Positions 1-9,368 of a stretch of 64,000 bases of DNA are shown in pieces (the first letter of the stretch is position 1; the number at the start of each line of letters is the position of its first letter). The stretch comes from JBALVT01 sp045110675 (GTDB lineage Bacteria > Pseudomonadota > Gammaproteobacteria > Pseudomonadales > Halieaceae). The stretch is from NCBI GenBank assembly GCA_045110675.1, contig JBGCGJ010000029.1, positions 1 to 64,000 of the forward strand. The letters are read 5' to 3'. The notes beneath the pieces are model-generated. The model saw only the letters and a list, made by a program, of their open reading frames with translations, was not told where the DNA came from and made no database searches. A program made the position numbers and the translations under genes.

Positions 1-198
1 CCTTCGGGCCATGTTGAAGGATATATCACGCTTAGATGGATTGGCGCAGAAAACTACCCCATACCCGAATGCGAGCAGATGAGGCGGGAGGCCCTGGATA
101 GCTATTTACCCGCCGGTATGAAAACCATTGAAACGGCTGCAAGACGTGAACAAGTGGCTGCCCGCAGACGTGGCGTTATCAAACGCTTCGGCTACTAG
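1..198 (+). CDS. C-terminal end of an unrecognised protein (partial)
   Basis: The first reading frame is open from base 1 to a TAG at 196-198 and encodes at least 65 residues, ending in a basic tail (ARRREQ-like stretch, then KRFGY). The start lies outside the window. I do not recognise the family from this fragment. It runs in the same direction as the TetR gene, whose likely GTG start is only 22 bases downstream, so the two are probably co-transcribed. The open frame and its tight packing against the next gene are the only evidence that it is real. Confidence 0.55.
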   Translation, partial: PSGHVEGYITLRWIGAENYPIPECEQMRREALDSYLPAGMKTIETAARREQVAARRRGVIKRFGY

Positions 199-220
199 AT
201 CATTTCGGAGATACCAGCTT

Positions 221-814
221 GTGCCAAAAATAGTTGACCACAATGCCAGGCGAGATGAAATTAGTGCGGTTGCGGTATCGCTGATAGCAGAAGGGGGAAT
301 GGAGGCTGCGACGATACGCGAAATTGCTCAGGCCAGCGGCTACTCGAAGGGCGTTGTAGAGCATTACTTTGACGGTAAAGAGGAACTGATCAGTGGGGCA
401 TTGAAGTGGATTAACGTACGCTATGAGCAGCGTGTCAGGCGGGCGACAGAAGGTCTGAATGGCCTTAAAGCGTTACTCAAGCGACTGCAGGCGACCTGTC
501 CCATTGATAAATCCTCGCGTGATGAGTGGAAGGTACGTCTTGTTTTCTGGAGCATGGCGGCCGTTCAGGAAGACCTGTGCAAGGCACAGGAGAAGCGTTT
601 TGAATTGGCCGCCAATGCCTTTGAGGAAGACCTGCTGATCGCTCTTGAAGTGGGCGATTTGACATCCCGCCGATCCGCCGCTGAACTGGCTCGCCAATTA
701 TTGACTCAGGTTGCCGGGATGAGCGTCATTGCCCTCCACAGTCGCAGCGTTTACACACGAAAATTTATTCACAATGAAATTGAATCGATGATCGGGCAAC
801 TCAGTGATGCATAG
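221..814 (+). CDS. TetR/AcrR family transcriptional regulator
   Basis: A 197-residue DNA-binding repressor-type protein. The N-terminus has a typical TetR helix-turn-helix: 'AATIREIAQASGYSKGVVEHYF', about residues 30-52, followed by the usual 'GKEELI' turn. The C-terminal two thirds are helical and variable, as expected for a ligand-binding dimerisation domain. I prefer the GTG at 221 over an in-frame upstream start at 128, because a GGAG lies 10 bases before it and the family normally begins about 10-15 residues before the first helix. The upstream start would also overlap the previous gene. It sits 29 bases before a sulfotransferase gene and may regulate that unit; the ligand is unknown. 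Confidence 0.85.
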   Translation: MPKIVDHNARRDEISAVAVSLIAEGGMEAATIREIAQASGYSKGVVEHYFDGKEELISGALKWINVRYEQRVRRATEGLNGLKALLKRLQATCPIDKSSRDEWKVRLVFWSMAAVQEDLCKAQEKRFELAANAFEEDLLIALEVGDLTSRRSAAELARQLLTQVAGMSVIALHSRSVYTRKFIHNEIESMIGQLSDA

Positions 815-843
815 CTGCAGAAGCATGGTAGTGGGAGGATAGA

Positions 844-2097
844 ATGAGCGAGCGTACGAAGCCGCTGTGGAGCGCGCCGACGCACCCCGAATGGCTGTCG
901 AAGATAAACACAGAGGGCAATTGTTTTGATCTGCCGGCCGTAGTGCCTCTTGACGAAGCCTCGCTATTGGATCACGCCTGTAGAAGCTCCGGGCTGGATG
1001 ATTTTGGAGACGATCTCTGGCGCGAGCCGTTTGGTGTGTTGTGTCGAGCTTTAGAAAGCGAAGCGCAACTAACCCTGATGGGTAGATTGATGGCGCGCAA
1101 CGATATCCTTTTATGGTTGAACACTCGGTTGACCGTAACCGACGTGCTCAAGCAAAACCCATCGATTCTCGACGAAGAAATAGTCGCACCAATGGTGATT
1201 GTGGGACTGCCGCGCTCCGGCACCTCGATATTGTTCGAGCTACTCGCACAAGATCCCGATGCTGGGGTGCCCTTGACCTGGGAGGCTATGTTTCCTTGTC
1301 CGCCTCCGGAAAAATCTACCTACAGCGATGATCCTCGAATTGCGAAAGCTCACCAGATTGCGACACAGTGGAACAGGGTTGTGCCGGAGTTTGCCACCAT
1401 GCATGAAATGGGCGGGCTGATTCCGGCTGAGTGTGGACATCTTATGGTGGGCAGTTTTATCAGCGACCAGATCGCCGCGCTCCATCAAATCCCCAGTTAC
1501 AGTAGCTGGTGTGCCCAGGCTGATTACCTGCCGGTCTACGAATACCACCGAACGCTGCTGAAAATTCTACAATGGAAAAACCCAAGGAGACGCTGGCTGC
1601 TCAAGGCCCCGGAACACCAAGTACATATGGAAACACTTCTGGATGTCTATCCGGATGTTCGTGTTGTACAAACCCACCGGGATCCAGTCAAGTGCATGGC
1701 TTCTACTACCAGCTTGATGGGCGCTCTGTATTACATGCGCAGTGATCAGCCCTTCAACGCGGAGATGTTTGAAGATATTGTAGTGGGGGAGGCGACCGCT
1801 GCCCGTCTGGAAAAAGTGATTGAACAAAGAGAAGCCGGAGTGATTCCCGCTGCCAGCATTGTTGATTCGCTGTATCAGGATCTAATGGATCATCCGATGT
1901 CCAGCATAGAAACGATCTATCAGCACTTTGGTATGACCTTGTCTGATACGGCGCGGAGCGCGATGCTGAGGTATCTCGACACCAAACCTAAGGGGAAGTT
2001 TGGCAAGCACAGGTATGAAGTGGACGAAACCCGCTACGCTGATCGAGAGTTGTTTCGCCGCTACCAGGATCTATACGGTGTTCCGGCGGAGAGCTAA
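844..2097 (+). CDS. Sulfotransferase family protein (PAPS-dependent type)
   Basis: A 417-residue cytosolic protein predicted to transfer sulfate from PAPS to a hydroxyl or amine acceptor. The 5'-phosphosulfate-binding loop is clear at residues 121-128 (GLPRSGTS), and the 3'-phosphate-binding region follows as 'VVQTHRDPVK' after 'LLKAPEHQ'. The length is typical of the long bacterial sulfotransferase group. A strong ribosome binding site (GGGAGGAT) precedes the ATG. The gene follows the TetR regulator and its stop overlaps by 4 bases the stop of the convergent flavin oxidoreductase. The acceptor cannot be told from sequence; bacterial relatives often act on lipids or small metabolites. Confidence 0.85.
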   Translation: MSERTKPLWSAPTHPEWLSKINTEGNCFDLPAVVPLDEASLLDHACRSSGLDDFGDDLWREPFGVLCRALESEAQLTLMGRLMARNDILLWLNTRLTVTDVLKQNPSILDEEIVAPMVIVGLPRSGTSILFELLAQDPDAGVPLTWEAMFPCPPPEKSTYSDDPRIAKAHQIATQWNRVVPEFATMHEMGGLIPAECGHLMVGSFISDQIAALHQIPSYSSWCAQADYLPVYEYHRTLLKILQWKNPRRRWLLKAPEHQVHMETLLDVYPDVRVVQTHRDPVKCMASTTSLMGALYYMRSDQPFNAEMFEDIVVGEATAARLEKVIEQREAGVIPAASIVDSLYQDLMDHPMSSIETIYQHFGMTLSDTARSAMLRYLDTKPKGKFGKHRYEVDETRYADRELFRRYQDLYGVPAES

Positions 2098-3311
2098 AAA
2101 CTCGCCTCAGTGTTAAGTGGGCAGTAGATTCCTCCAGGGGCTTCGATCAGGGTTGCGCAGCGGTTGCAATGTATGCAGCCGTTTTTGTATTTCCTGCCTT
2201 GCTGCGCAACGTTGTTGACGTAATTGGGATCTTTAATCAGTGGTCGACCGAGCTGTACAAAGTCGAAGCCTTCCTTCATCACCTGCTCCAGGCTCTCGAC
2301 CTCTGTGCAACCGCCGATGTAAATCATCTGGCAATTCACTCGGTCGCGAATCTGCTTGGCGTCTTCCAGAAAATAGTTCTCGTAATAGGGATAGTCGCGG
2401 AACATTTTACTGCCAATGATCTTTAGGCCCAATTTCGCTATGGGGTTGCTCTGCTGCTCTATCATTCCCGTTGCGAGGCTGTCGCCGCGAAAATAGACCA
2501 TAGGATTAAAAGAGCTTGTCCCGCCCGAGCAGATCAAGCCATCGATGCCGCCGGCGTCAAACATCCCGGCGATCTCTACTGCCTCGGGCAAATGAACACC
2601 GTTCTTTACCCCATCTGTCATGTTGATTTTACCAATGACGGCGAAGTCATCACCCACAGCATTCTTTACTGCTTCAAGAACACGCAGGGGCAGCCGCATA
2701 CGGTTCTCCAGTTTCCCGCCGTACTCGTCTGTGCGTTTGTTCGTCTTGGGGCTGATAAATTGGCTGAGTCCGTAGCCGTGGCCAAAATGAATTTCAGCCG
2801 CGTCGAAGCCGACGTTCTTCATAAATAGGGCCGCCTCGGAGTATGTTTGGACCAGAAAATCGATGTCCCGCACCTTCATCGCGCCCGCAAAAGGTATACC
2901 CGATGGCGCGCCGAGCATGTTAAAGGCTCGAGAGGGTCCGAGGGGTCTCTTAAGGCGCTGCATATTTCGCACCTTTGAGAAGTTGCCGCAGTGCGTCATC
3001 TGACCAGATACTTTTACATCCGGTGCGGCTTCTTTTAGTTCCTCGATTAAGCCAATTAGCGCAGGTCTTACGCCCTCGTGTAACCACATCATTTGGTCAT
3101 TGATACGCCCGTCTGCTTCGGTAGCGCAGTAACCGATCGTGGTCATAGCAACACCACCCTTCACGATCTCTTTGTGGAATTTCTTCAGGTTTTCGCCGGG
3201 GACACCATCGGGGGACTTGCCCTCATAGGTTGCAGCTTTGATGATGCGGTTCTTCAGCTGAAGTGTACCCAGCTTGGCGGGAGAAAAAGCTCGATCAAGA
3301 CGTTCGCGCAT
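2094..3311 (-). CDS. NADH:flavin oxidoreductase, old yellow enzyme family
   Basis: A 405-residue FMN-dependent ene-reductase-type TIM barrel. The N-terminus 'SPAKLGTLQLKNRIIKAATYE' is typical, as are 'AAEIHFGHGYGLSQFISP' in the middle and 'DFVQLGRPLIKDP' near the phosphate-binding end. The C-terminus carries a cysteine cluster (CIHCNRC and a later C), like the iron-sulfur-binding segment of 2,4-dienoyl-CoA-reductase-like members. The second FAD/NAD(P)H domain of those enzymes is missing, so this is a single-domain variant with the cluster retained. The substrate is probably an alpha,beta-unsaturated carbonyl. Its stop codon overlaps that of the convergent sulfotransferase gene. Confidence 0.88.
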   Translation of the reverse strand: MRERLDRAFSPAKLGTLQLKNRIIKAATYEGKSPDGVPGENLKKFHKEIVKGGVAMTTIGYCATEADGRINDQMMWLHEGVRPALIGLIEELKEAAPDVKVSGQMTHCGNFSKVRNMQRLKRPLGPSRAFNMLGAPSGIPFAGAMKVRDIDFLVQTYSEAALFMKNVGFDAAEIHFGHGYGLSQFISPKTNKRTDEYGGKLENRMRLPLRVLEAVKNAVGDDFAVIGKINMTDGVKNGVHLPEAVEIAGMFDAGGIDGLICSGGTSSFNPMVYFRGDSLATGMIEQQSNPIAKLGLKIIGSKMFRDYPYYENYFLEDAKQIRDRVNCQMIYIGGCTEVESLEQVMKEGFDFVQLGRPLIKDPNYVNNVAQQGRKYKNGCIHCNRCATLIEAPGGIYCPLNTEASF

Positions 3312-3399
3312 TAGGTACTAAACTCCGGTAGGTCGTTCTAGATAGTGCATAGCGTCTGTTTGGTAAACGTGGATACTAAGAAGAATCTCGCTTTAAGGA

Positions 3400-4572
3400 T
3401 TAACGGGCATTGGCATGAGCAATGATTCGTTTGCATCCTTCATCGAATTTCTCGTCGGATTCTGTAAGCGCTATGCGTATCCAGTTATCCAGCGAACGAC
3501 CGAATGAGGCTCCCGGCATTACACCCACACCTGCGCGATCGAGAAGATCCCAGGCATACTCTTCGCCATTCATACCGCTTGCAGAAACATCGATCATCGC
3601 AAACATTCCCGCCTCGGGTTGGTGAACTTTCAGTCGGGTGTTGGCGTGCAGTGCTGTTGCCAGCCGCTCGGCGCGTGTTGCAAATCGAACTCGCATTCCC
3701 GCAGCCACTGGAGACGGATTGGCGATAGCCAGCTCGGTGGCATCTGCCAGAAAAGGCTGACTTCCAAATAACATAGCTTCCGAAAGGGGCAGTAGGTGTT
3801 CGCAAAAAAGTTCAGGGGCGACACACCAGCCACTTCTGAATCCGGGAGCGGCGTGAGACTTGGATATAGAGCATACAACGATAGTTCGGTCCGCAAGATC
3901 GGGCTGGCTGAGAGGGGTGGCGAAGCTCGAACCTTCAAACACTAATTCCTCATACACCTCATCCACGATTAGCCACAAATCATGCTCGCGAGCCAGTGCG
4001 CCAATGTCGGCTATTTCTTCAGCACTTAATAATGCACCGGTAGGATTGTGAGGTGTATTGATCAGTATGGCGCTAGTATCCGGCGTTACCTGCTTTTCAA
4101 TATCTGTCGCCTGGAGACGAAAACCATTTTCAGGGCGAAGAGCCACAGGGACAATGTTGGCGCCACTAGAAGCGACCACTCCTTCGTAGGTCGCGTACAT
4201 GGGATCGCCGATCAGTATCTCGTCGCCGTCGCCGGCGACCGCTCTTATAGCAGCGTAAAGCGCTGTTTGGGTTCCGGGGAAGCAGAGAATTTGTTCTCTT
4301 GAGATCTTCCTGCCTGCCTGCGCGGAGTACTTTTTGGCGAGGGCGTCACGCAACGATGTTTCCCCTGGGCCTGGCGAGTAGTCCGTTCTGCCATTGCGCA
4401 AGCTGGTAATAGCAGCCTCGATAAGATAATCGGGCGTTGCTACGTCGGGTTCACCTATTGCCAGTTCAATAACATCAGCACCTTCGGCGACGAGCGCGCG
4501 GGCTTTTTTGTAGATTGCCCACTTGTCTCCTCCAAGCTGAGAAAGGCGTTTGATGGAGCTGCTATATCGCAT
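3400..4572 (-). CDS. Pyridoxal-phosphate aminotransferase, class I/II
   Basis: A 390-residue fold-type I aminotransferase of the aspartate-aminotransferase-like group. 'LINTPHNPTGALLS', 'LIVDEVYEEL' and the PLP-lysine motif 'SISKSHAAPGFRSGW' are all present, with an arginine near the C-terminus (WIRIALTES) for carboxylate binding. An in-frame extension upstream to 4644 exists, but the ATG at 4572 matches the family start and has AAGGA 11 bases before it. The neighbours on both sides are not obvious pathway partners, so the amino acid used is unknown. It is divergent from the transporter gene; about 270 bases between them should hold both promoters. Confidence 0.87.
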   Translation of the reverse strand: MRYSSSIKRLSQLGGDKWAIYKKARALVAEGADVIELAIGEPDVATPDYLIEAAITSLRNGRTDYSPGPGETSLRDALAKKYSAQAGRKISREQILCFPGTQTALYAAIRAVAGDGDEILIGDPMYATYEGVVASSGANIVPVALRPENGFRLQATDIEKQVTPDTSAILINTPHNPTGALLSAEEIADIGALAREHDLWLIVDEVYEELVFEGSSFATPLSQPDLADRTIVVCSISKSHAAPGFRSGWCVAPELFCEHLLPLSEAMLFGSQPFLADATELAIANPSPVAAGMRVRFATRAERLATALHANTRLKVHQPEAGMFAMIDVSASGMNGEEYAWDLLDRAGVGVMPGASFGRSLDNWIRIALTESDEKFDEGCKRIIAHANAR

Positions 4573-4846
4573 AGGTTCTTCAATCCTTAAAGGACTTATC
4601 GAGCAAAACGAACTTCGAATTTTCGGGTTAGCAAGGTAGCACAACGGCAGCAGAGGGATCTCCTTTGAATAGCAATTGCCCTGCTTTGTACTCTAGCCTG
4701 AATAAATAGGCGCATTATCGTCTCCTTGGTTAACTATTGTCCAAAAAACAATTATATTCTCCTGTATTCGCTATATATGCCTGACATCGCCCGTATTATG
4801 ATCATGGCCGTCACTAATTGTGTCTTGAGGCAAGTCAAGCACGCTT

Positions 4847-6169
4847 TTGAATGTAATCTATCTGGAAATTCCTGTGTCTGAAGTCAGTACAAATCCAATC
4901 AGCAAGTTTCTCAAGGCCACTTCCAAGATTGAGGAGAATGAGATCAGAGCCACGGTCAGTTCTTTTGTCTTTGTGATCGTCTTAATGTCTGCCTACTATA
5001 TTCTCCGACCGGTGCGCGACGCCATGGCCAGCGATTGGACCGATGCTGAGGTCAGTTGGTTATGGACTATCAATTTTTTTATTAGCACCGCGGTAGTCGC
5101 CATCTATGGCTTTGCTGTTTCTCGGATTCGCTTTTCGTTGCTCGTCCCGGCTATGTACGGGATGTTCGCTTTGAGTTTCGTGATTTTTTACGTATCGGCG
5201 TCATCTTCTGCCGATAGAACACTTATCGACAAGTCCTTCTACGTTTGGGTCAGTGTGTTTAGCCTTTTTCATATCTCGGTATTTTGGAGTTTCATGTCTG
5301 ATCTCTTTAACAAAGAGCAAGCGGGCAGACTCTTCAGTATTATTGCAGCCGGGGCGAGTGTTGGTGGCCTTATTGGTCCCGCCATTCCCTCTTTTTTCTC
5401 GGAGAGCCTTGGCACGGACAACCTCATGTTGATCGCGAGCATGATGCTGCTGATACCAATTCCGATTATATTTTATCTGCAGTCGTTAAAATCAACGGAT
5501 CTGCACAACGAAGCCCTAAATACCAACGGCCCCGCAGCGGCTATCGGCGGCAGCTCGCTTGCAGGCTTTAAACTGTTTTTTACCAATCCGTATTTACTTG
5601 CGATTGGTTTGTTTATCTTTCTCTATACTGGCATCAGTTCATTTGTCTACTTTGAGTTAAAGAATTTGCTGGGCCATTTGACCCGGGCAGAACGGACAGC
5701 AGTTTGGGGGCAGATGGATTTGGCGGTCAATGTTTTGTCTATTGCCACGGGGCTGTTCGCTACAGGACGTCTAGTGGGCAAGTTTGGAATGCCCTTTACC
5801 ATTGCACTGATTCCGGTATTAATTCTTCTTGGTCTGCTCATGATAGCAGCTTCGCCATTAGTGGCTGTTGTGATTGGTCTGCAAATTGTCCGACGGGCCG
5901 GCAACTACGCGGTGACCCGCCCCGCTCGAGAAATGCTGTTTACTCGCGTTGATCGAGAAACGCGCTTTAAGGCCAAACCCGTTATCGATATTGTCGCCTA
6001 TCGAGGAGGGGATACGATTATGGCCTGGTTGTTCACCGGGCTGACGCAGGGGCTAGGTTTGGGCCTTGCGGCTGTTGCGGTAGTGGGAGCTGGGATAGCA
6101 GCTCTATGGGCCATCGTGGGTATCTACCTTGGTCGATGGTTTGAACGCGAAGAGCGAACGTCGGAGTGA
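4847..6169 (+). CDS. Membrane transporter related to nucleotide (TLC) translocases / MFS
   Basis: A polytopic inner-membrane protein of about 440 residues with roughly 11-12 hydrophobic segments. The N-terminal stretch 'SAYYILRPVRDAMA' resembles the conserved start of bacterial proteins related to ATP/ADP (Tlc/Npt) translocases, which are distant MFS members. Free-living bacteria carry such proteins without a proven nucleotide exchange role, so the substrate is open. The longest frame begins with TTG at 4847; a GTG at 4874 with GGAA 7 bases upstream is an equally plausible start and would lose nine residues. It appears to be transcribed alone. Confidence 0.68.
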   Translation: MNVIYLEIPVSEVSTNPISKFLKATSKIEENEIRATVSSFVFVIVLMSAYYILRPVRDAMASDWTDAEVSWLWTINFFISTAVVAIYGFAVSRIRFSLLVPAMYGMFALSFVIFYVSASSSADRTLIDKSFYVWVSVFSLFHISVFWSFMSDLFNKEQAGRLFSIIAAGASVGGLIGPAIPSFFSESLGTDNLMLIASMMLLIPIPIIFYLQSLKSTDLHNEALNTNGPAAAIGGSSLAGFKLFFTNPYLLAIGLFIFLYTGISSFVYFELKNLLGHLTRAERTAVWGQMDLAVNVLSIATGLFATGRLVGKFGMPFTIALIPVLILLGLLMIAASPLVAVVIGLQIVRRAGNYAVTRPAREMLFTRVDRETRFKAKPVIDIVAYRGGDTIMAWLFTGLTQGLGLGLAAVAVVGAGIAALWAIVGIYLGRWFEREERTSE

Positions 6170-6297
6170 CTTGGCGTCGCTGCGGCAAGCAGTTGTAAAC
6201 GATTCTCCTTAAAACGGTAACACCGAAACCGAAAGACCGAAAGCTTTCACCGAGGCTCTGCCTCCGCAATCAATCTATGTAACAAAGGGATATCAAA

Positions 6298-7425
6298 ATG
6301 AATGTAGCTGTTCACAGCTTTAGAAAGACAGTTCGGGCCACTTTGTGTGGACTATCGATTTTACTTGGCTTCTGTTCCCTGGCGTTTGCTGAACACCAAG
6401 CCGGCCATCAAAGCTCTGAATCGAAGTACGTGGAGCTCAATCGAATTGGCGATCCTGCCGAGGTGCTCGAGGTAAAATCCGAGCCAGCGCGATCCCTGCA
6501 AAGTGGCGAAGTACGAGTGGCGGTATTAGCTGCACCGATTCATCCCGCCAATTTGCTCCAAATATCAGGTAACTATGGTACAGCTGCAGTCTTGCCTTCT
6601 ACGCCGGGAGGCGAGGGAGTAGGTCGGGTGGTGGAAACTTCCGCTGAAGTCGCACATTTGGCGGTGGGCCAACTGGTACTGATAACCGGAGGTGGAACCT
6701 GGCGAGAAGAGATCGTTGCTCCTGCGGCTCGATTTATTCCACTCCCCGATTTGGGTTCCCCTAGTGATGAAGTTATCGAGCAGCTTTCCATGACGGCTGT
6801 GAATCCGCTGTCCGCCCTATTAATGCTTACCTCTTTCGTCGAGCTTGAGCCCGGTGATTGGGTTGCCCACAGCGCAGCGAACTCTGCGGTAGGCGGCTAC
6901 ATTATCCAGTTAGCAAAACAGCGCGGCATCAAGACCATTAATGTTGTTCGCCGAGAGGGACTGGCGGAAGATCTGAAATCCAAAGGTGCCGATGTCGTGC
7001 TGATCGACGGACCGGACCTGAGCGCGCAAATAGCCAGTGCCACCGGGGATAAGAAAGTATCCCTCGTAATCGATGCCGTTGGCGGCGAGACATTTTCTCG
7101 TTTGGCAGCGAGTCTGGCGCATGGCGGCACGGTGGTTTCTTACGGCGTGCTGTCAGGTCAGCCGGTAACCTTTAGTCCTGTGATGACCATTTTTAACGAT
7201 GTTCGCATTCGTGGATTTTGGCTGTCGAAGTGGTTTGAACTCGCCAGCGCAGAAGAAAAGCAGGCGGCCTTTGGGCAAGTCATCCCCCTGATCGCCAGTG
7301 GCGCGCTAAAGGCCAATATCGATTCGCGTTATTCCATTGGTGAGATCAAACAGGCAGTGACGCGTGCGGCGCAGGGCGGTAGAACCGGCAAGGTGCTTCT
7401 TGTACCCAACCGCGACAGTCACTAA
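6298..7425 (+). CDS. Exported MDR-family zinc-independent reductase (enoyl reductase / quinone oxidoreductase-like)
   Basis: A 375-residue medium-chain dehydrogenase/reductase. Residues 1-32 form a signal peptide with a basic start, a hydrophobic core (LCGLSILLGFCSLAFA) and an A-F-A cleavage site. After that comes a GroES-like domain ('GEVRVAVLAAPIHPANLLQISG', 'PGGEGVGRVVE'), then a Rossmann domain ('VAHSAANSAVGGYIIQLAKQRG'), arranged as in mitochondrial-type trans-2-enoyl-CoA/ACP reductases. No structural zinc cysteine lobe is visible. Family members are normally cytosolic NADPH enzymes, so export is odd. A strong hairpin lies 17 bases after the stop, suggesting the transcript can end here, before the sulfatase gene. 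Confidence 0.8.
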   Translation: MNVAVHSFRKTVRATLCGLSILLGFCSLAFAEHQAGHQSSESKYVELNRIGDPAEVLEVKSEPARSLQSGEVRVAVLAAPIHPANLLQISGNYGTAAVLPSTPGGEGVGRVVETSAEVAHLAVGQLVLITGGGTWREEIVAPAARFIPLPDLGSPSDEVIEQLSMTAVNPLSALLMLTSFVELEPGDWVAHSAANSAVGGYIIQLAKQRGIKTINVVRREGLAEDLKSKGADVVLIDGPDLSAQIASATGDKKVSLVIDAVGGETFSRLAASLAHGGTVVSYGVLSGQPVTFSPVMTIFNDVRIRGFWLSKWFELASAEEKQAAFGQVIPLIASGALKANIDSRYSIGEIKQAVTRAAQGGRTGKVLLVPNRDSH

Positions 7426-7442
7426 CATAGCTCGTAAGGCAA

Positions 7443-7473
7443 AACGGTGGCGATCAAAGTGATTGCCACCGTT
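7443..7473 (+). terminator. Strong hairpin between reductase and sulfatase genes
   Basis: Two 13-base arms at 7443-7455 and 7461-7473 pair with a single G-U wobble around a 5-base AAAGT loop. There is no run of U after it, so it is a weak candidate for intrinsic termination. It could instead protect the 3' end or attenuate transcription. It overlaps the longest possible frame of the sulfatase, which supports choosing the later TTG start at 7505. Confidence 0.45.
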
Positions 7474-7504
7474 CGAATTGATTCATCGACGTTCCAGGAA
7501 TTCT

Positions 7505-9367
7505 TTGCGTATAACTTGCGTATTACTGCTCGGCCTTTTAGCCACCGCTTGTGATCGTCACCTCGAGACTTCCGGGGGAGGGGGCGCCACCGAGTCGGTC
7601 GCATCATCGACGCCCAAGCCCAAGCCCAATGTGCTCGTTATCATGGTCGATGATTTGGGCTTCAACGACCTGGCAATCAATAACGACAATACCTCGATTC
7701 ACACACCGAATCTCGATCAGCTGGCTCGCGAGGGCGTTCGATTTACCCGACACTATGCGACGGCAGTATGTTCTCCGGCTCGTGTGGCCTTATTAACCGC
7801 GCAGTACCCGGAGCGCAACGGCTTTTTACCCGATGGCAGAGGGATTTCTCCGGAAGTAGTTACCATGCCAGAGCAATTGCAGCGCGAAGGGTATACCACC
7901 TGGCACATTGGCAAATGGCATATTGGCGATTTACATCGTACTGCATGGCCAGATCACCAAGGATTCGACCACTGGTTTGGATTTCTGAATCAATGGCGTT
8001 TGGCCGGCAAGTATAAAAAAGGGCAGATAAAACTGAGCCGTCCGCGATATGAAAATCCCTGGCTGGAGGGGGATTCTGCGGAGGGAATGCACTATGAAGG
8101 TCACCTTGAAAATGTTCTGACAGATAAGGCTATTGAGGTTGTCACTAATCTTAGTACAGCCAGAGAACCCTGGTTTTTAAATCTTTGGTATTACGCTCCC
8201 CATACTCCTATTAGCCCTGCGGTTGAGTTTGCAAATCTCTATCCCGATAGCGACGCGGGTAGGTTCAGGGCATTGGTACATCAACTTGATCACAATATCG
8301 GCCGTGTTTTAAAGCACCTTGATACGCTGGGAGTTAGAAATAACACGATTGTTGCGGTAGTCAGTGACAATGGTGGGACAACTCGACAGATCGACAATAA
8401 CGCGCCTTTTTATGGCGAGAAGGCCACGGTGCTTGAAGGTGGTTTGAGAACGCCGTTGATCATTGCCTGGCCGGGAGAGGATAATCGCAAAAAAGTATTT
8501 ACCCAGACGATAACTACTATGGATGTTTTCCCGACGCTCCTGGAATCCATGGGAATTGAAGTCCCGACAGAAATCGATGGCGTGAGTTTTTACAACAGCA
8601 TTCAGACTGGGGAGCCAGCGCCCACTCGGACGCTATTCTGGGAACATGCACTGAGTTACAGCGTTCTGTCTGCTGATGGTCGTTGGCGTTTGTATTCTCC
8701 GCCAACATTTCCCGGAACTCCTATTACGCCCAAACTGTATGACCTCCGAGCTGATCAGAGAGGTGAGCATGCCATGTCGACTTTCCCAGAGCCCGAAATG
8801 GCGGCTTTGCTCAAGGAACATCGAAGCTGGAGTGAAGATGTCCATTGGGTGAAAACACAATTTGTGGGCGATGAAAGTGGGAACGGTGTTCTCAGCGGGA
8901 TGAGTCTGCAAAGAACACCTGGGTTTGGCGGATACACGTTTGCGATTGGTGTATCCGCAGATCGCGAGGGTGAGTTGGCCGTGCAAGACGATGTCTGGAG
9001 TTTGAAAAGAAACGCTAAAACGGTGACTGCAAATTTTGGTGATTTGGTTTTATCGGGTAGCTTGGGGGAGTCTAAAAGCTGTCACAGTATTGTTTTGAGC
9101 GGAGTTTTTTACCGCCACACGAGCGCCTATGCTGGACCGGACGGGATGACCCTCACCCTGTATATTGATGGTAAAAAGGCCCAATCTTCTGAACTGGCCA
9201 CCTATCTGGTGGTGGACGACCCGACGGTGCCCACCGTCATTGGCAGTCCCAAATCACCCGAGCGCAGCGGGTTAATCTATCCGCCCATTGTTCTCAATAC
9301 ATCAATTGATACTTTCCCTGTGTGGTCGCTGGGCGCCGTAGATCAACGTGTCTGCAACCGAACGTAA
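7505..9367 (+). CDS. Type I (formylglycine) sulfatase, predicted lipoprotein
   Basis: A sulfatase of about 620 residues that should hydrolyse sulfate esters at the cell surface or in the periplasm. 'PNVLVIMVDDLGFNDL' gives the metal-binding aspartates. CSPAR with Cys89 is the C-x-P/A-x-R site converted to formylglycine by an anaerobic-type or FGE maturase. 'HIGKWHIG' supplies further active-site residues. I chose the TTG at 7505 because AGGAA lies 5 bases upstream and the protein then opens with a short hydrophobic segment ending LLATAC, a slightly degenerate lipobox with Cys16. An earlier in-frame TTG at 7463 would run through the hairpin. The C-terminal part after about residue 450 resembles no domain I can name. 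The next gene starts immediately after its stop. Confidence 0.87.
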   Translation: MRITCVLLLGLLATACDRHLETSGGGGATESVASSTPKPKPNVLVIMVDDLGFNDLAINNDNTSIHTPNLDQLAREGVRFTRHYATAVCSPARVALLTAQYPERNGFLPDGRGISPEVVTMPEQLQREGYTTWHIGKWHIGDLHRTAWPDHQGFDHWFGFLNQWRLAGKYKKGQIKLSRPRYENPWLEGDSAEGMHYEGHLENVLTDKAIEVVTNLSTAREPWFLNLWYYAPHTPISPAVEFANLYPDSDAGRFRALVHQLDHNIGRVLKHLDTLGVRNNTIVAVVSDNGGTTRQIDNNAPFYGEKATVLEGGLRTPLIIAWPGEDNRKKVFTQTITTMDVFPTLLESMGIEVPTEIDGVSFYNSIQTGEPAPTRTLFWEHALSYSVLSADGRWRLYSPPTFPGTPITPKLYDLRADQRGEHAMSTFPEPEMAALLKEHRSWSEDVHWVKTQFVGDESGNGVLSGMSLQRTPGFGGYTFAIGVSADREGELAVQDDVWSLKRNAKTVTANFGDLVLSGSLGESKSCHSIVLSGVFYRHTSAYAGPDGMTLTLYIDGKKAQSSELATYLVVDDPTVPTVIGSPKSPERSGLIYPPIVLNTSIDTFPVWSLGAVDQRVCNRT

Positions 9368-9368
9368 T

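Noticed and set aside
4736..4752. ATTGT...ACAAT symmetric element before the transporter gene
   Set aside because: Arms are only 5 bases in an AT-rich stretch; expected by chance.
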